Source of the DNA: Clostridia bacterium
GTDB taxonomy: Bacteria > Bacillota > Clostridia > Lachnospirales > Lachnospiraceae
DNA length: 64,000 nucleotides
Direction of reading: 5' to 3'
NCBI GenBank assembly: GCA_910575625.1
Contig: CAJTFD010000008.1
Location: 1 to 64,000, forward strand
In this document: one piece after another, positions 1 to 7,964 of the stretch
Layout: each line of letters begins with the position of its first letter
How positions within the stretch are numbered: the stretch's first letter is position 1
Notes under the pieces: model-generated
The model's database searches: none
What the model was told of the DNA's origin: nothing
What the model saw: only the letters and a program-made list of their open reading frames with translations
Program-made: the position numbers and the translations under genes

Positions 1-136
1 TAATGCGATAGGATCGAACATTGTAGGGTACATCATGATCATCAACCCCTTTTTTCTTGATTATATCAGAATATTTTGTTGTAATCAATAAATCAGCAGA
101 AAATACCCCTATATATTCGAAGGAATCGAATAAAAC

Positions 137-331
137 TTAAATGTTCGCTGTAGTACTAGGCACATCTACAAGCCGAACATCTACTTTGTCCATATATGAC
201 ATAATAGATCTGCCCCGTTCAATAGCCGATATGTCTCTCTCTAATTGTGTTAAGAGTTGCCTGCAATTATCTACCTGTTTTTCTATTTCGTTTTTCTTAT
301 GAATAAAAGCAAGATGTAAATTATCATCTTG
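137..331 (-). pseudogene. Fragment of a MerR-family-like regulator, C-terminal part
   Basis: Reading the minus strand from 331 gives about 64 codons that look like the dimerisation helix and start of the effector domain of a MerR-type regulator: HKKNEIEKQVD, then QLLTQLERDISAIERG, then VDVRLVDVPSTT, ending in TAA at 137-139. There is no start codon, and the upstream side stops exactly at the left end of the IS1182-like element, so the gene was probably cut by that insertion. The same frame stays open after the stop down to base 1 (about 45 codons, not recognised). Similarity to MerR is judged by eye from the coiled, charged pattern. Confidence 0.45.
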
Positions 332-1208
332 TCAGACTGTAAACAAAGTACTATATTTATGGCCGCATCTTTGATATAATGGAAGATATCAGAGATGCGG
401 TGTTTTTTATGATGACAAAAAAGATAGATTAAGAAGAGGGACTAGATGATGGTCTTCTGTATGGATGATATGGTCTCCCAAGACCATTTACTCCGGCTGA
501 TCGACAGGGCCATCGACTGGAGTTTTATCTATGACCTCGTGGAAGGGAGATATTGTCATGACAATGGATGGCCCAGCATGGATCCGGTCATGCTGATCAA
601 GATCCCGTTCATACAATACCTTTTTGGGATCCAGAGCATGCGCCAGACCATCCGTGAGATCGAGGTCAATGTCGCCTACCGTTGGTCCTAAGGGCTGGAT
701 ATGATGGATACTACGACTGTCATATCTGCCCAGAGGGCCAAGTCCTGACATACTGCACGACAGGCAGGGAGGGATGTAGGGAGTATAAGAGTTGCGGGGC
801 CCACTGCCCGAGCCTCGGGAGATGTACCCACAGCAAGGACCATGTCAAGACGGTCACCAGGCATGTGTGGGAAGAGCATATGGAGATGGTGGAGGACATC
901 CGCCATACCCGTGGGGATAAGGAGATCCATGCCCGGAGGAAGGAGACCATCGAGCGGATCTTCGGGACCGCGAAAGAACAGCACGGGTTTCGTTATACAC
1001 AATACATAGGAAGAGCACGGATGGACATGAAAGCCGGGCTCACTTTTGCGTGCATGGACTTAAAGAAACTGGCAGGGATCCTTGCCAGAAAGAGGCGAGG
1101 GGGGACTACCGTCCAAAGGATGTCCACATTTTTTAAAGAAGATATATCTCACGATAAGAGAGAGGTGTTGGAGTTTTACTCTGACACCTCTCTTTGTCTA
1201 CAGTCTCA
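332..1208 (+). mobile_element. Deleted IS1182-like insertion sequence
   Basis: The ends are inverted repeats: TCAGACTGTAAACAAAG at 332-348 and CTTTGTCTACAGTCTCA at 1192-1208 match at 15 of 17 positions when one is reverse-complemented. Between them lie the N-terminal and C-terminal parts of an IS1182-family transposase. At 877 bp it is about half the usual IS1182 length, so the middle has been lost. Related ends occur on the MITE at 31985-32243. Confidence 0.75.
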
Positions 1209-1251
1209 GCCACTTTGTCAAGGTGGCTATGTAAAGGATTCATGGCAATAA
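446..1251 (+). pseudogene. IS1182-family transposase, internally deleted and frameshifted
   Basis: The first piece (446-691) has the family N-terminus: MDDMVSQDHLLRLIDRAIDW, then SMDPVMLIKIPFIQYLFGI and SMRQTIREIEVNVAYRW. It then shifts frame near 690. The second piece (from about 690) resumes deep in the protein with YYDCHICPEGQVLTY and continues with the C-terminal catalytic part, including ETIERIFGTAKEQHGFRYT. Intact members are about 450-500 residues and here roughly half is missing, including the central DDE-bearing region. The element should be unable to move itself. Confidence 0.8.
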
Positions 1252-1252
1252 A

Positions 1253-1275
1253 AAAAGCCGACTGGCTGTTTTGTT
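1253..1275 (-). terminator. Likely terminator of the 46-residue ORF
   Basis: On the minus strand a short AGCC-AGTC-GGCT hairpin is followed by a run of seven T residues, just after the stop codon at 1281. Confidence 0.5.
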
Positions 1276-1280
1276 ATAAA

Positions 1281-1421
1281 CTACACCGATCTAATAAGCT
1301 CATCAACGCAATCCGTATATCTTCCTTGCTGTATGAGTTGATTTTTTAATCCCACAAGGCTATGCAACAGGAGTTTTCTTTCTTCACTATCCACATATAA
1401 ATGATTTTTCTTTTCTCTCAC
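1281..1421 (-). CDS. Small hypothetical protein (46 aa), mobile-element type
   Basis: A GTG-started ORF of 46 residues with the core ERKLLLHSLVGLKNQLI, then QQGRYTDCVDELI. Small proteins with this LxxSLxxLKNxLIxxGRYTDxVDExL pattern are, as far as I recall, common in integrative elements of gut Firmicutes; no function is known to me. An AAGGA box lies about 11 nt before the GTG, and an ATG six bases upstream is in another frame. A terminator hairpin follows. It sits between an IS remnant and a tRNA gene, which fits a leftover end of an integrated element. The region 1422-1657 upstream shows nothing else convincing. Confidence 0.45.
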   Translation of the reverse strand: MREKKNHLYVDSEERKLLLHSLVGLKNQLIQQGRYTDCVDELIRSV

Positions 1422-1657
1422 TCATATCACCGTCCTTTTTTCTTTCATTATATAAACGGACGGCAATATATTCAAACACACGGGATCATGTAACACCAGA
1501 AAAAAGCTCTTTGAACGAGTAACTTTTGCCTTTTCAATTAGCAGACTTTTTTGCACGATTTTTTCTCCGATTAGCAGGAGAGCCATTTTTATCAGCAAAA
1601 ATCGCTCCTGCTGATCGCACATTGCTACGAGTTCAAATTTATTTGGAAAATGAGAAA

Positions 1658-1691
1658 CGCCGAAAACCTTGAAAAATCAATGTTTTCGGCG
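1658..1691 (-). terminator. Inverted repeat just 3' of tRNA-Arg
   Basis: CGCCGAAAAC at 1658-1667 pairs perfectly with GTTTTCGGCG at 1682-1691, giving a 10-bp stem with a 14-nt loop. It lies 11 bases beyond the 3' end of the tRNA gene, so it probably terminates the tRNA transcript. Confidence 0.5.
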
Positions 1692-1702
1692 ATGTTTTCA
1701 GC

Positions 1703-1775
1703 GTCGCTAAGAGGATTTGAACCTCCGACCTACCGCTTAGGAGGCGGTCGCTCTATCCAGCTGAGCTATAGCGAC
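1703..1775 (-). tRNA. tRNA-Arg (anticodon CCT)
   Basis: The minus strand folds as a standard tRNA: acceptor GTCGCTA paired with TAGCGAC, D stem GCTC/GAGC, anticodon stem ACCGC/GCGGT with loop CTCCTAA (anticodon CCT, reading AGG), and T stem GGAGG/CCTCT with loop TTCAAAT. It is 73 nt without an encoded CCA. Mobile debris lies on its 3' side, the side where integrases usually target tRNA genes. Confidence 0.95.
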
Positions 1776-1953
1776 AGATAAAACTCGTGACCACGAACTA
1801 TATTTTAGTAGGTTATCTGCGTTTTGTCAACTCTTTTTTTAGAAAATATAGGCAAACGGATAAAAAAATTGAAAAAACCATTGTATAAATCTATTGATCT
1901 TGTTATAGTTGGAGAAGAGTTGAGAGGAGATGCAGAAGGGGTGCAGGCGCAAG

Positions 1954-2442
1954 ATGGAAAGACGGGACAAAGTAAATTATTATCTGGATCTGGCCCAGGT
2001 GGTGGCCCAGCGGGGGACGTGCCTGCGCCGCCTCTACGGGGCTGTGATCGTGAAAAATGACGAGGTGATCTCCACCGGCTATGTGGGCGCCCCCCGGGGG
2101 CGCAGGAACTGTTCGGATATCAAGAGCTGTATCCGGCAGGAGCTCAACATCCCCCGGGGGGAGCGGTATGAACTCTGTCGGAGTGTCCATGCGGAGGCGA
2201 ATGCGATCATCAGCGCATCCAGGGAGCAGATGATCGGCAGTTCCCTGTACCTGGCAGGGATCGAGGTCGCCACCGGTGAGCTGATCAAAGATTCCTGCAG
2301 CTGTTCCATGTGCAAACGCCTGATCATCAATGCGGGGATCGAGACGGTGTATATCCGGGACACCTGCGATGCGTACCGCAAGATCCCGGTCCGGCGATGG
2401 ATTGACGAGGACGAATCGCTGCGGGGTGTCTATGGCTATTGA
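1954..2442 (+). CDS. Deoxycytidylate deaminase-like protein (ComEB family)
   Basis: A 162-residue zinc-dependent nucleotide deaminase. It carries the catalytic VHAEANAI motif, where His binds zinc and Glu moves the proton, and a downstream CSCSMC cysteine cluster that would complete the zinc site. The usual proline before the first Cys (PCxxC) is replaced here. The N-terminus (YYLDLAQVVAQRGTCLRR, then GAVIVKNDEVISTGY) matches dCMP deaminases, which make dUMP for thymidylate synthesis. I place the start at 1954 because family proteins begin near MERRD; an in-frame ATG at 1930 is possible and has a closer purine-rich box. The next gene overlaps its end by 11 nt, suggesting coupled translation. 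Confidence 0.8.
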   Translation: MERRDKVNYYLDLAQVVAQRGTCLRRLYGAVIVKNDEVISTGYVGAPRGRRNCSDIKSCIRQELNIPRGERYELCRSVHAEANAIISASREQMIGSSLYLAGIEVATGELIKDSCSCSMCKRLIINAGIETVYIRDTCDAYRKIPVRRWIDEDESLRGVYGY

Positions 2443-3196
2443 GGCGCAAGCTCCGGGACAAAAGAGACAGCGGATACATTTCCTGGATTCCCTCCGTGGG
2501 TTTACATTGGTCAATATGGTCTTGTTCCATCTGTGTTATGACCTGGTCTTTTTTCTGGGGATGGATCTTTCCTGGTACGAGGGCTGGCCAGGGGCACTGT
2601 GGGGGAGCTGTATCCGCTGGAGTTTCATCCTCATATCCGGCATGGTCTTTTTCAAAGGCCGGCATCCGCTGAGACGGGGCTGCGTCCTGCTGGGCTGGGG
2701 CTGTGTGCTGACCATCGTCACAGGGCTGGCCGTGCCGGAGGCATTGATACGCTTCGGTGTGCTCAGTTTTCTGGGGGCGGCATCCCTGATCAGTGCGGCG
2801 CTGTATCCGTATCTGAAAAAAATCCCGGCGGTCTGGGGGCTTTCAGGCTGTGCCCTCCTTCTGGCGGTGACTTGGCCGCTGACGGGCGGCGGGCTGGGAT
2901 TCGGCGGGAAGATCATTTTGGGGCTGCCCCGTGGGTTTTATGGGATGGGCTGGCTCTACTGGCTGGGATTTCCTGATGAGTCTTTTTATTCTACAGATTA
3001 TTTTCCGGTATTTCCGTGGATCTTCTTATTTTTCATGGGGATCTATCTGGCGGAGATATTGCGGGATCGATATGCGCTCCTGGATCGGGTCCGCCGGTGG
3101 AAGCCGGGCGGTCTGGCTTTTCTGGGGCGGCACAGCCTATATATCTATCTCGTGCACCAGCCGGTCCTGTATGGGCTTTGCCTATTATATATGTAG
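2432..3196 (+). CDS. DUF1624 / heparan-glucosaminide N-acetyltransferase-like membrane protein
   Basis: A 254-residue integral membrane protein beginning HFLDSLRGFTLVNMVLFHL, the signature start of DUF1624 proteins related to HGSNAT and the acyltransferase-3 group. Several hydrophobic segments follow, including a C-terminal HSLYIYLVHQPVLYG typical of this fold. Such proteins are thought to move acyl groups across the membrane onto sugars, but the substrate here is unknown. The ATG at 2432 overlaps the end of the deaminase gene and a GGGG-rich box precedes it; longer in-frame extension upstream would lie wholly inside the deaminase gene. Confidence 0.75.
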   Translation: MAIEAQAPGQKRQRIHFLDSLRGFTLVNMVLFHLCYDLVFFLGMDLSWYEGWPGALWGSCIRWSFILISGMVFFKGRHPLRRGCVLLGWGCVLTIVTGLAVPEALIRFGVLSFLGAASLISAALYPYLKKIPAVWGLSGCALLLAVTWPLTGGGLGFGGKIILGLPRGFYGMGWLYWLGFPDESFYSTDYFPVFPWIFLFFMGIYLAEILRDRYALLDRVRRWKPGGLAFLGRHSLYIYLVHQPVLYGLCLLYM

Positions 3197-3258
3197 CTAC
3201 TAAAGAAAAATAAAAAATCGGAAAAAATAAAAAATTATAGATACATTTCGTGATTTTA

Positions 3259-3267
3259 TGGTATAAT
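3259..3267 (+). promoter_or_regulatory. Extended -10 promoter before the FapA-family gene
   Basis: TGGTATAAT at 3259-3267 is a TGN-extended perfect -10 box, 80 bases before the FapA-family start. No good -35 is visible, as expected for an extended -10 promoter. Confidence 0.5.
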
Positions 3268-3347
3268 TACGATGATATCATTCGATATTCAGAAAAGCGT
3301 CCGGCGCGGAGCCGGCATGTGATGTAGAGGAGATAGGGGGTGGCTAT

Positions 3348-5033
3348 ATGTTTTCAATATTTGACCGGTTCAGACGGAAACGGGCGGATGAGGAAGAGTA
3401 CGAGGAAGAGTACCTGGAGCAAGAGAAGGCCAAGGAGATAGGGGGAGAGCCGGAGGTCCATGAGGAGCGCAGGCCGACGGAAGCGCTGCTGCAGGATCTT
3501 TGGGAAAACAGGAAAGAGCACCCTGGAGATATGAAAGTAGTCGAATTTTTTCTCCCTGCATTGCGTGAAAGGCTGGATACTCATGAGATCAAACGCCAGG
3601 CTGCGGAAGTCATGGCCAAACAGACACTCGATGAGGAAGCAATGAGAGACAGCGGGGGGAAGACCCTGGAGGTCAAGCCTGCGGATGCGAAATGCAATGT
3701 CTACATACCTTCTGATCGGATGACCGCTTTTGTGTGTGTATTTCCGCCCATCGCGGATGGGGAGGAGATCACATCCGGCGGTATCATGGAGGCCCTGGAG
3801 ACGAATAAGGTCACGTTCGGCATCGACCGGGAAAAGATAGACGCCATCGCAGCGGGCAGGGAGTACGGCGTTTTGTTTGCCATTGCCCGGGGCGTGCGCC
3901 AGGTCGACGGTGAGGACGGGGCTGTGGTGGATCATTATTCCAGAGAACAGGATGTGGGCCTGAAAGAGGATGAACGGGGGAAGGTGGACCACAAGAGCCT
4001 GCACCGTTTCAAGAGCGTTGCGGAGGGTGAAGTGATCTGTGAGATCATACCGCCCACGCAGGGTGAGAATGGCATCGATGTGACGGGGAAGGAATTGAAG
4101 GCGAAAAACGGGCGTGCGCCCAAAGTCCCACAGGGAAAGAACACGGTCCTGTCCGAGGAGGGCACGAAGCTGACCGCGGGGATGGACGGGGATATCTCCT
4201 TTTATAACGGGGCTTTTCATGTGGAACGGCTGCTGACGATCCAGGAGTCTGTGGACATTTCTGTGGGTAATCTGGACTACAACGGGAACATCCTGATCCA
4301 GGAAGATGTGATGGCTGGTTTTACGGTGCGTGCCACGGGGAACATCGTCGTACGCGGAACGGTCTCCGGCGGGACGCTCCACGCGGGGGGCAACATCGAG
4401 ATCGCAAAAGGAGTCAACGGCGGTACACTGGAGGCGGACGGCGATATCAAGCTATCCTTTATGGAAAACACTCATGTGACATGCAAGCAGGATGTGAAAG
4501 CGGCTACGATCATCAATTCCGACATTACCTGCGGCGGGAGCGTGATCGTCAAGGATGGCAAGGGTATCCTGATCGGCGGTTCCGTGACAGCGGGGAAATC
4601 TGTGGAGGCCAAGCGCATCGGCAATCAGAGCGGCTGTGAGAATACGATCAAGATCGGTCATGCCCTGCAGGCGGATGATAATCTGGATTATCTGCGCAAA
4701 GAGCTCAAAGCGAAGAAGGCGAAATTGGACGAAGTCCAGAAGAACATCAATTATCTGAAAGGGAAGAGTTCACTCTCCCCAGAGAAGCAAGCCCTCGTGG
4801 AGAAGCTGCAGATCCAGAGCATGGTGCACGTGGAAGAGATCGAGGGCATCGCCGAGAAGCTGGAGAAGCTGGAGAACGAGCGGCCCGATTTCAGTGAGTG
4901 CAGGGTGTACAGTGAGACCATTTACCCGATGACAAATATCTCTCTTGAATATGCAAAATTGACGATACGAGATACAACAGCGCGATGCATGGTCTATTAT
5001 CAGGACGGCGAGCTGATGATAGGTACATTCTAG
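3348..5033 (+). CDS. FapA family protein (DUF342)
   Basis: A 561-residue soluble protein. The first 60 residues are highly charged (EEEYEEEYLEQEKAKE). The middle, about residues 110-430, is the FapA/DUF342 domain: a beta-rich stretch with repeated GN/GG units such as VRATGNIVVRGTVSGG and LHAGGNIEIAKGVNGG, typical of polymer-forming beta-helices. Residues about 440-520 form a coiled coil (LRKELKAKKAKLDEVQKNI). Family members affect flagellar assembly or the cell surface; no flagellar genes are in the window, so the role here is open. A strong GGAGATAGGGGG box precedes the ATG. It converges with the CheY-like gene across a shared terminator. Confidence 0.8.
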   Translation: MFSIFDRFRRKRADEEEYEEEYLEQEKAKEIGGEPEVHEERRPTEALLQDLWENRKEHPGDMKVVEFFLPALRERLDTHEIKRQAAEVMAKQTLDEEAMRDSGGKTLEVKPADAKCNVYIPSDRMTAFVCVFPPIADGEEITSGGIMEALETNKVTFGIDREKIDAIAAGREYGVLFAIARGVRQVDGEDGAVVDHYSREQDVGLKEDERGKVDHKSLHRFKSVAEGEVICEIIPPTQGENGIDVTGKELKAKNGRAPKVPQGKNTVLSEEGTKLTAGMDGDISFYNGAFHVERLLTIQESVDISVGNLDYNGNILIQEDVMAGFTVRATGNIVVRGTVSGGTLHAGGNIEIAKGVNGGTLEADGDIKLSFMENTHVTCKQDVKAATIINSDITCGGSVIVKDGKGILIGGSVTAGKSVEAKRIGNQSGCENTIKIGHALQADDNLDYLRKELKAKKAKLDEVQKNINYLKGKSSLSPEKQALVEKLQIQSMVHVEEIEGIAEKLEKLENERPDFSECRVYSETIYPMTNISLEYAKLTIRDTTARCMVYYQDGELMIGTF

Positions 5034-5063
5034 AGCGTGTCTGCAATCCGGGACTTTTATTGT

Positions 5064-5109
5064 AAAAAAGAAAGACACCAGGATCCTACATCCAGGGGTC
5101 TTTCTTTTT
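5064..5109. terminator. Bidirectional terminator
   Basis: AAAAAGAAAGACACC at 5066-5079 pairs with the GTCTTTCTTTTT arm ending at 5109; A-rich on one side and T-rich on the other, it can stop transcripts from both strands between the convergent FapA and CheY-like genes. Confidence 0.75.
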
Positions 5110-5147
5110 GGTATACATTTTGTATGCCATTGTCCACCACCTATGTC

Positions 5148-5519
5148 CTACTGGACATCTGGAAAACATTTGCCCAAGGTTTCCAACAGGAAAGCCTTTT
5201 CGACAGGTTTGAAGATGAATCCGCATGCGCCAATCTTTTCGGATTCTTCGATCGTGTCATCATAGGCCAGGGAGCTGATCATGATGATCTTGGCATCCGT
5301 ATGTTTTTCCCGGATGGTGCGGGCGGCCTTCAGCCCATCTATGCCGGGCAAGACGATGTCCATGGTTATGACGTCTGGCTTCAGGTCTTCATACAGAGCC
5401 ACGGCGTCTTCGCCGCTCTTTGCGTGGCCGATGATCTGAAAAGGAGTATCTGCTAACATATACCTCAATTCTTCATAGATAAATATGGAATCGTCCACGA
5501 TCAATACAGTTTTCTTCAT
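5148..5519 (-). CDS. CheY-like single-domain response regulator
   Basis: A 123-residue receiver domain with nothing attached. The acidic pocket is D9-D10, the phosphoacceptor is D54 (ITMDIVLPGIDG), S82/S83 lie at the switch position and K104 is the conserved lysine (FIFKPVEKAF). The ATG at 5519 has an AAGGAG box 11 nt upstream; a GTG at 5531 is too close to that box. The gene directly upstream encodes a CheX-like phosphatase, so the two may form a phospho-relay output and its off-switch. No CheA or receptors occur here. Confidence 0.9.
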   Translation of the reverse strand: MKKTVLIVDDSIFIYEELRYMLADTPFQIIGHAKSGEDAVALYEDLKPDVITMDIVLPGIDGLKAARTIREKHTDAKIIMISSLAYDDTIEESEKIGACGFIFKPVEKAFLLETLGKCFPDVQ

Positions 5520-5568
5520 GTTCCAATTCACTCCTTATTTTTTATTGCAATGCTTAAGCTATCAAAGA

Positions 5569-6042
5569 TTACGAGGCGCTTTCCTGATCCAGGTCGCGGA
5601 TCTTTAATTCCATGACTCCGTACGGGCATTCGAAAGGCAGGATATCCCAGGTGTTGGTGTCCAAAGACTTCGCCGGATAGAAACCTTCCGTAAAACACGG
5701 CACATTGAAGCGTGTCCGGGTGTGCAGGGTATTGTTCACATGGGACAGGAACGTACCGCATACGATGTTGAAATACTCACCGCTGTAGATCTCAACGTCG
5801 CCGGAGGTCACTTTGTCCTGGCGTTTCATGCGTCGGGCAATCTCGCGGAGCAACTCCCGCTGGGCACATAAGACCAGCGAGATCCTGAAACCGCCACTCG
5901 TTCGGATCGAAAAGGAAGCCACATCGGAAGCCTCCCATTCCTGCATGCGATGGTGTGCGGGGTGCAATTCCAGGTCGGCGATCTTCTTGGTCATGTCAAT
6001 CGCAGTTGTGGATAGAAAATCCAGAAAACTTGAATAGTCCAT
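5569..6042 (-). CDS. CheX-like chemotaxis phosphatase
   Basis: A 157-residue protein of the CheC/CheX/FliY group. The diagnostic ExxN motif is present as E89-Y-F-N92 in SGEYFNIVCG; in CheX these two residues hold and attack phospho-CheY. Members of the family dephosphorylate CheY-P, and the adjacent downstream gene is a CheY-like regulator, which supports the assignment. The chosen ATG has an AAGGA box 9 nt upstream; the much longer open frame upstream has no such signal. CheX normally dimerises, and only one ExxN is seen, as in CheX rather than CheC. Confidence 0.75.
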   Translation of the reverse strand: MDYSSFLDFLSTTAIDMTKKIADLELHPAHHRMQEWEASDVASFSIRTSGGFRISLVLCAQRELLREIARRMKRQDKVTSGDVEIYSGEYFNIVCGTFLSHVNNTLHTRTRFNVPCFTEGFYPAKSLDTNTWDILPFECPYGVMELKIRDLDQESAS

Positions 6043-6156
6043 GTTGTATTGTCCTTCTTTCACAGCATTACGTGATCTTTTTTTGCAAGTTTCTAGTTGT
6101 ATTCTAGTATAGCAATTTTGGCTTGATATTTCAATGGATATAGGGATAAAAAATAC

Positions 6157-6185
6157 TTGCATTAAGATCATTTTACGGGTACAAT
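6157..6185 (+). promoter_or_regulatory. Sigma-A type promoter of the peptide transporter operon
   Basis: TTGCAT at 6157-6162, a 17-bp spacer and TACAAT at 6180-6185. A second good -10, TATAAT at 6200-6205, lies just downstream without a clear -35. Both are within 110 bases of the binding-protein gene. Confidence 0.6.
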
Positions 6186-6267
6186 GTCTATGACAATCGT
6201 ATAATGAGAGAATGGATCTGTATATGTTGCCGGGAGTATATCTCCCGCGGCAGAAATGGAGGAGATA

Positions 6268-7839
6268 ATGAGAAATCATAAGGCACACATCTGTTGTGCA
6301 CTTGCATTGACCTTGGCTCTTGCACTGGGCGGCTGCGCAGGCGGGAAGTCAACAGGGGATGGTCCTCAGACAGACAGCCGTTCTCAGAGCAGTACGGCTA
6401 CGGACACCCCCAAAGAAGAGGGGGCATCCATCGTAGTCGGGATCCCTCAGGATCTAGAGGATAGTCTTGACCCTCACAAAACGGAGATGGCAGGAACTAG
6501 AGAGATTTTTTTTAATGTATTTGAAGGTTTAGTCAAGCCGGATACAGAAGGCAATCTGATCGATGCCGTGGCTAGTTCCCACACCATTTCGGAGGATCAC
6601 AAGACGTACACGTTCACATTGCGTGAAGGTGTGAGATTCCACAATGGGGCGGACGTGACGGTAGACGATGTGAAATATTCTATTGAGCGATGCGCCGATG
6701 CCTCGGAGGGTGAACCTCTGGTGCCGGCGTTTTCTGCTATCGAGAAGATCGACACCCCCGATGAGAAAACTGTAGAGATCACGCTGAAAGAGGCAGACAC
6801 GGAGTTCCTGGCCTATCTGACCACGGCCATCATCCCCAAGGATTACGATGATCAGGCTGCACAGCCCGTGGGGACCGGACCCTTCGTCTACGTGTCCCGC
6901 ACGCCCCAGGATAACATCGTCATGGAAAAAAATGAGGATTACTGGGGGGAACCGGCGCATCTGGATAAGGTCACATTCAAAGTCCTGACCGATTCCAACG
7001 CCATCGTGACCAATTTAAAAGGCGGCTCTGTGGACATGTGCTTTCATCTGAATGCCACCCAGATCCAGGCCCTGGGTGATGATTTCCGCATCTTCGAGGG
7101 AACGATGAACCTGGTGCAGGCGCTGTATCTGAACAATGCCGAGGAGCCTTTCAACGACCCGAAGGTGCGCCAGGCTCTGTGTTACGCTGTGGATCCCCAG
7201 CAGGTACTGGATATGGTATCGGACGGGAAGGGGACGATCGTCGGGACAAGCATGTTCCCGGCCTTCGGCAAATATTATATGCCCGAACTGGCGGATCTGT
7301 ATACGCAGGATGTGGACAGAGCGAAAGAACTGCTGAAGGAGGCTGGTTATGAAGATGGTTTTGAGATGACCATCACCGTGCCCTCGAATTACCAGCAGCA
7401 CGTGGATGCGGCCCAGATCCTGGCCGAACAGCTCAAGGCGATCTCGGTGAATGCCAAGATCGAGCTGATCGAGTGGGATAGCTGGCTCAGTGATGTGTAC
7501 ATGGACCGGAAATTCCAGTCCACGGTGGTGGGCGTGGATGCCGCTACACTGACGGCGCGGGCGATGCTGGATCGGTTTGTCTCGGATGACGAGAGCAATT
7601 TCATCAATTTCAGCAACGAAGAGTATGATAAATTGTTTGAGGAAGCAATAGGAACGGCCGATGACGCAAAGCAGGTGAAAGCCTACCAGAGGATGGAGGA
7701 GATCCTGGCCGAGGAGGCCGCAAACGTGTACATCCAGGACATGGCGGACTGTGTGGCCATGACGCCCGCGTTTGACGGGTATGAATCTTATCCACTGTAC
7801 GCCCTGGATATGTCCAAGGTGTACCCGGTGGAGGAGTAG
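6268..7839 (+). CDS. ABC transporter substrate-binding lipoprotein (peptide/nickel family)
   Basis: A 523-residue extracellular solute-binding protein of family 5 (SBP_bac_5). It has a lipoprotein signal peptide with the lipobox LALGGC, so Cys23 would be lipidated and the protein anchored to the membrane. A Ser/Thr-rich linker (about 25-50) leads to the binding domain, with GIPQDLEDSLDPH at its start and the family motif YTFTLREGVRFHNGADVT. It is the first of five co-directional genes that make a full importer. The start is the ATG after GGAGGAG; a leader ATG 12 nt upstream overlaps that box. Ligand (peptide, nickel or another small molecule) cannot be told. Confidence 0.9.
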   Translation: MRNHKAHICCALALTLALALGGCAGGKSTGDGPQTDSRSQSSTATDTPKEEGASIVVGIPQDLEDSLDPHKTEMAGTREIFFNVFEGLVKPDTEGNLIDAVASSHTISEDHKTYTFTLREGVRFHNGADVTVDDVKYSIERCADASEGEPLVPAFSAIEKIDTPDEKTVEITLKEADTEFLAYLTTAIIPKDYDDQAAQPVGTGPFVYVSRTPQDNIVMEKNEDYWGEPAHLDKVTFKVLTDSNAIVTNLKGGSVDMCFHLNATQIQALGDDFRIFEGTMNLVQALYLNNAEEPFNDPKVRQALCYAVDPQQVLDMVSDGKGTIVGTSMFPAFGKYYMPELADLYTQDVDRAKELLKEAGYEDGFEMTITVPSNYQQHVDAAQILAEQLKAISVNAKIELIEWDSWLSDVYMDRKFQSTVVGVDAATLTARAMLDRFVSDDESNFINFSNEEYDKLFEEAIGTADDAKQVKAYQRMEEILAEEAANVYIQDMADCVAMTPAFDGYESYPLYALDMSKVYPVEE

Positions 7840-7860
7840 AAGACATAGATATATCTGTGA

Positions 7861-7918
7861 GCCGGATGATCTGCCGGCAGATTTCCGGTATCTTCAGGGA
7901 AAAAGCAGATCATCTGGC
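7861..7918 (+). promoter_or_regulatory. Intercistronic hairpin after the binding-protein gene
   Basis: GCCGGATGATCTGC at 7861-7874 pairs with GCAGATCATCTGGC at 7905-7918 (13 of 14 bp). There is no T-run, so it is more likely an mRNA-stabilising or partial-attenuation hairpin, which would explain higher output of the binding protein than of the permeases. Confidence 0.55.
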
Positions 7919-7964
7919 AGAATAAGTATGCTCGTGCGTATAAAATGACCAGGAGGGAGCAGCA

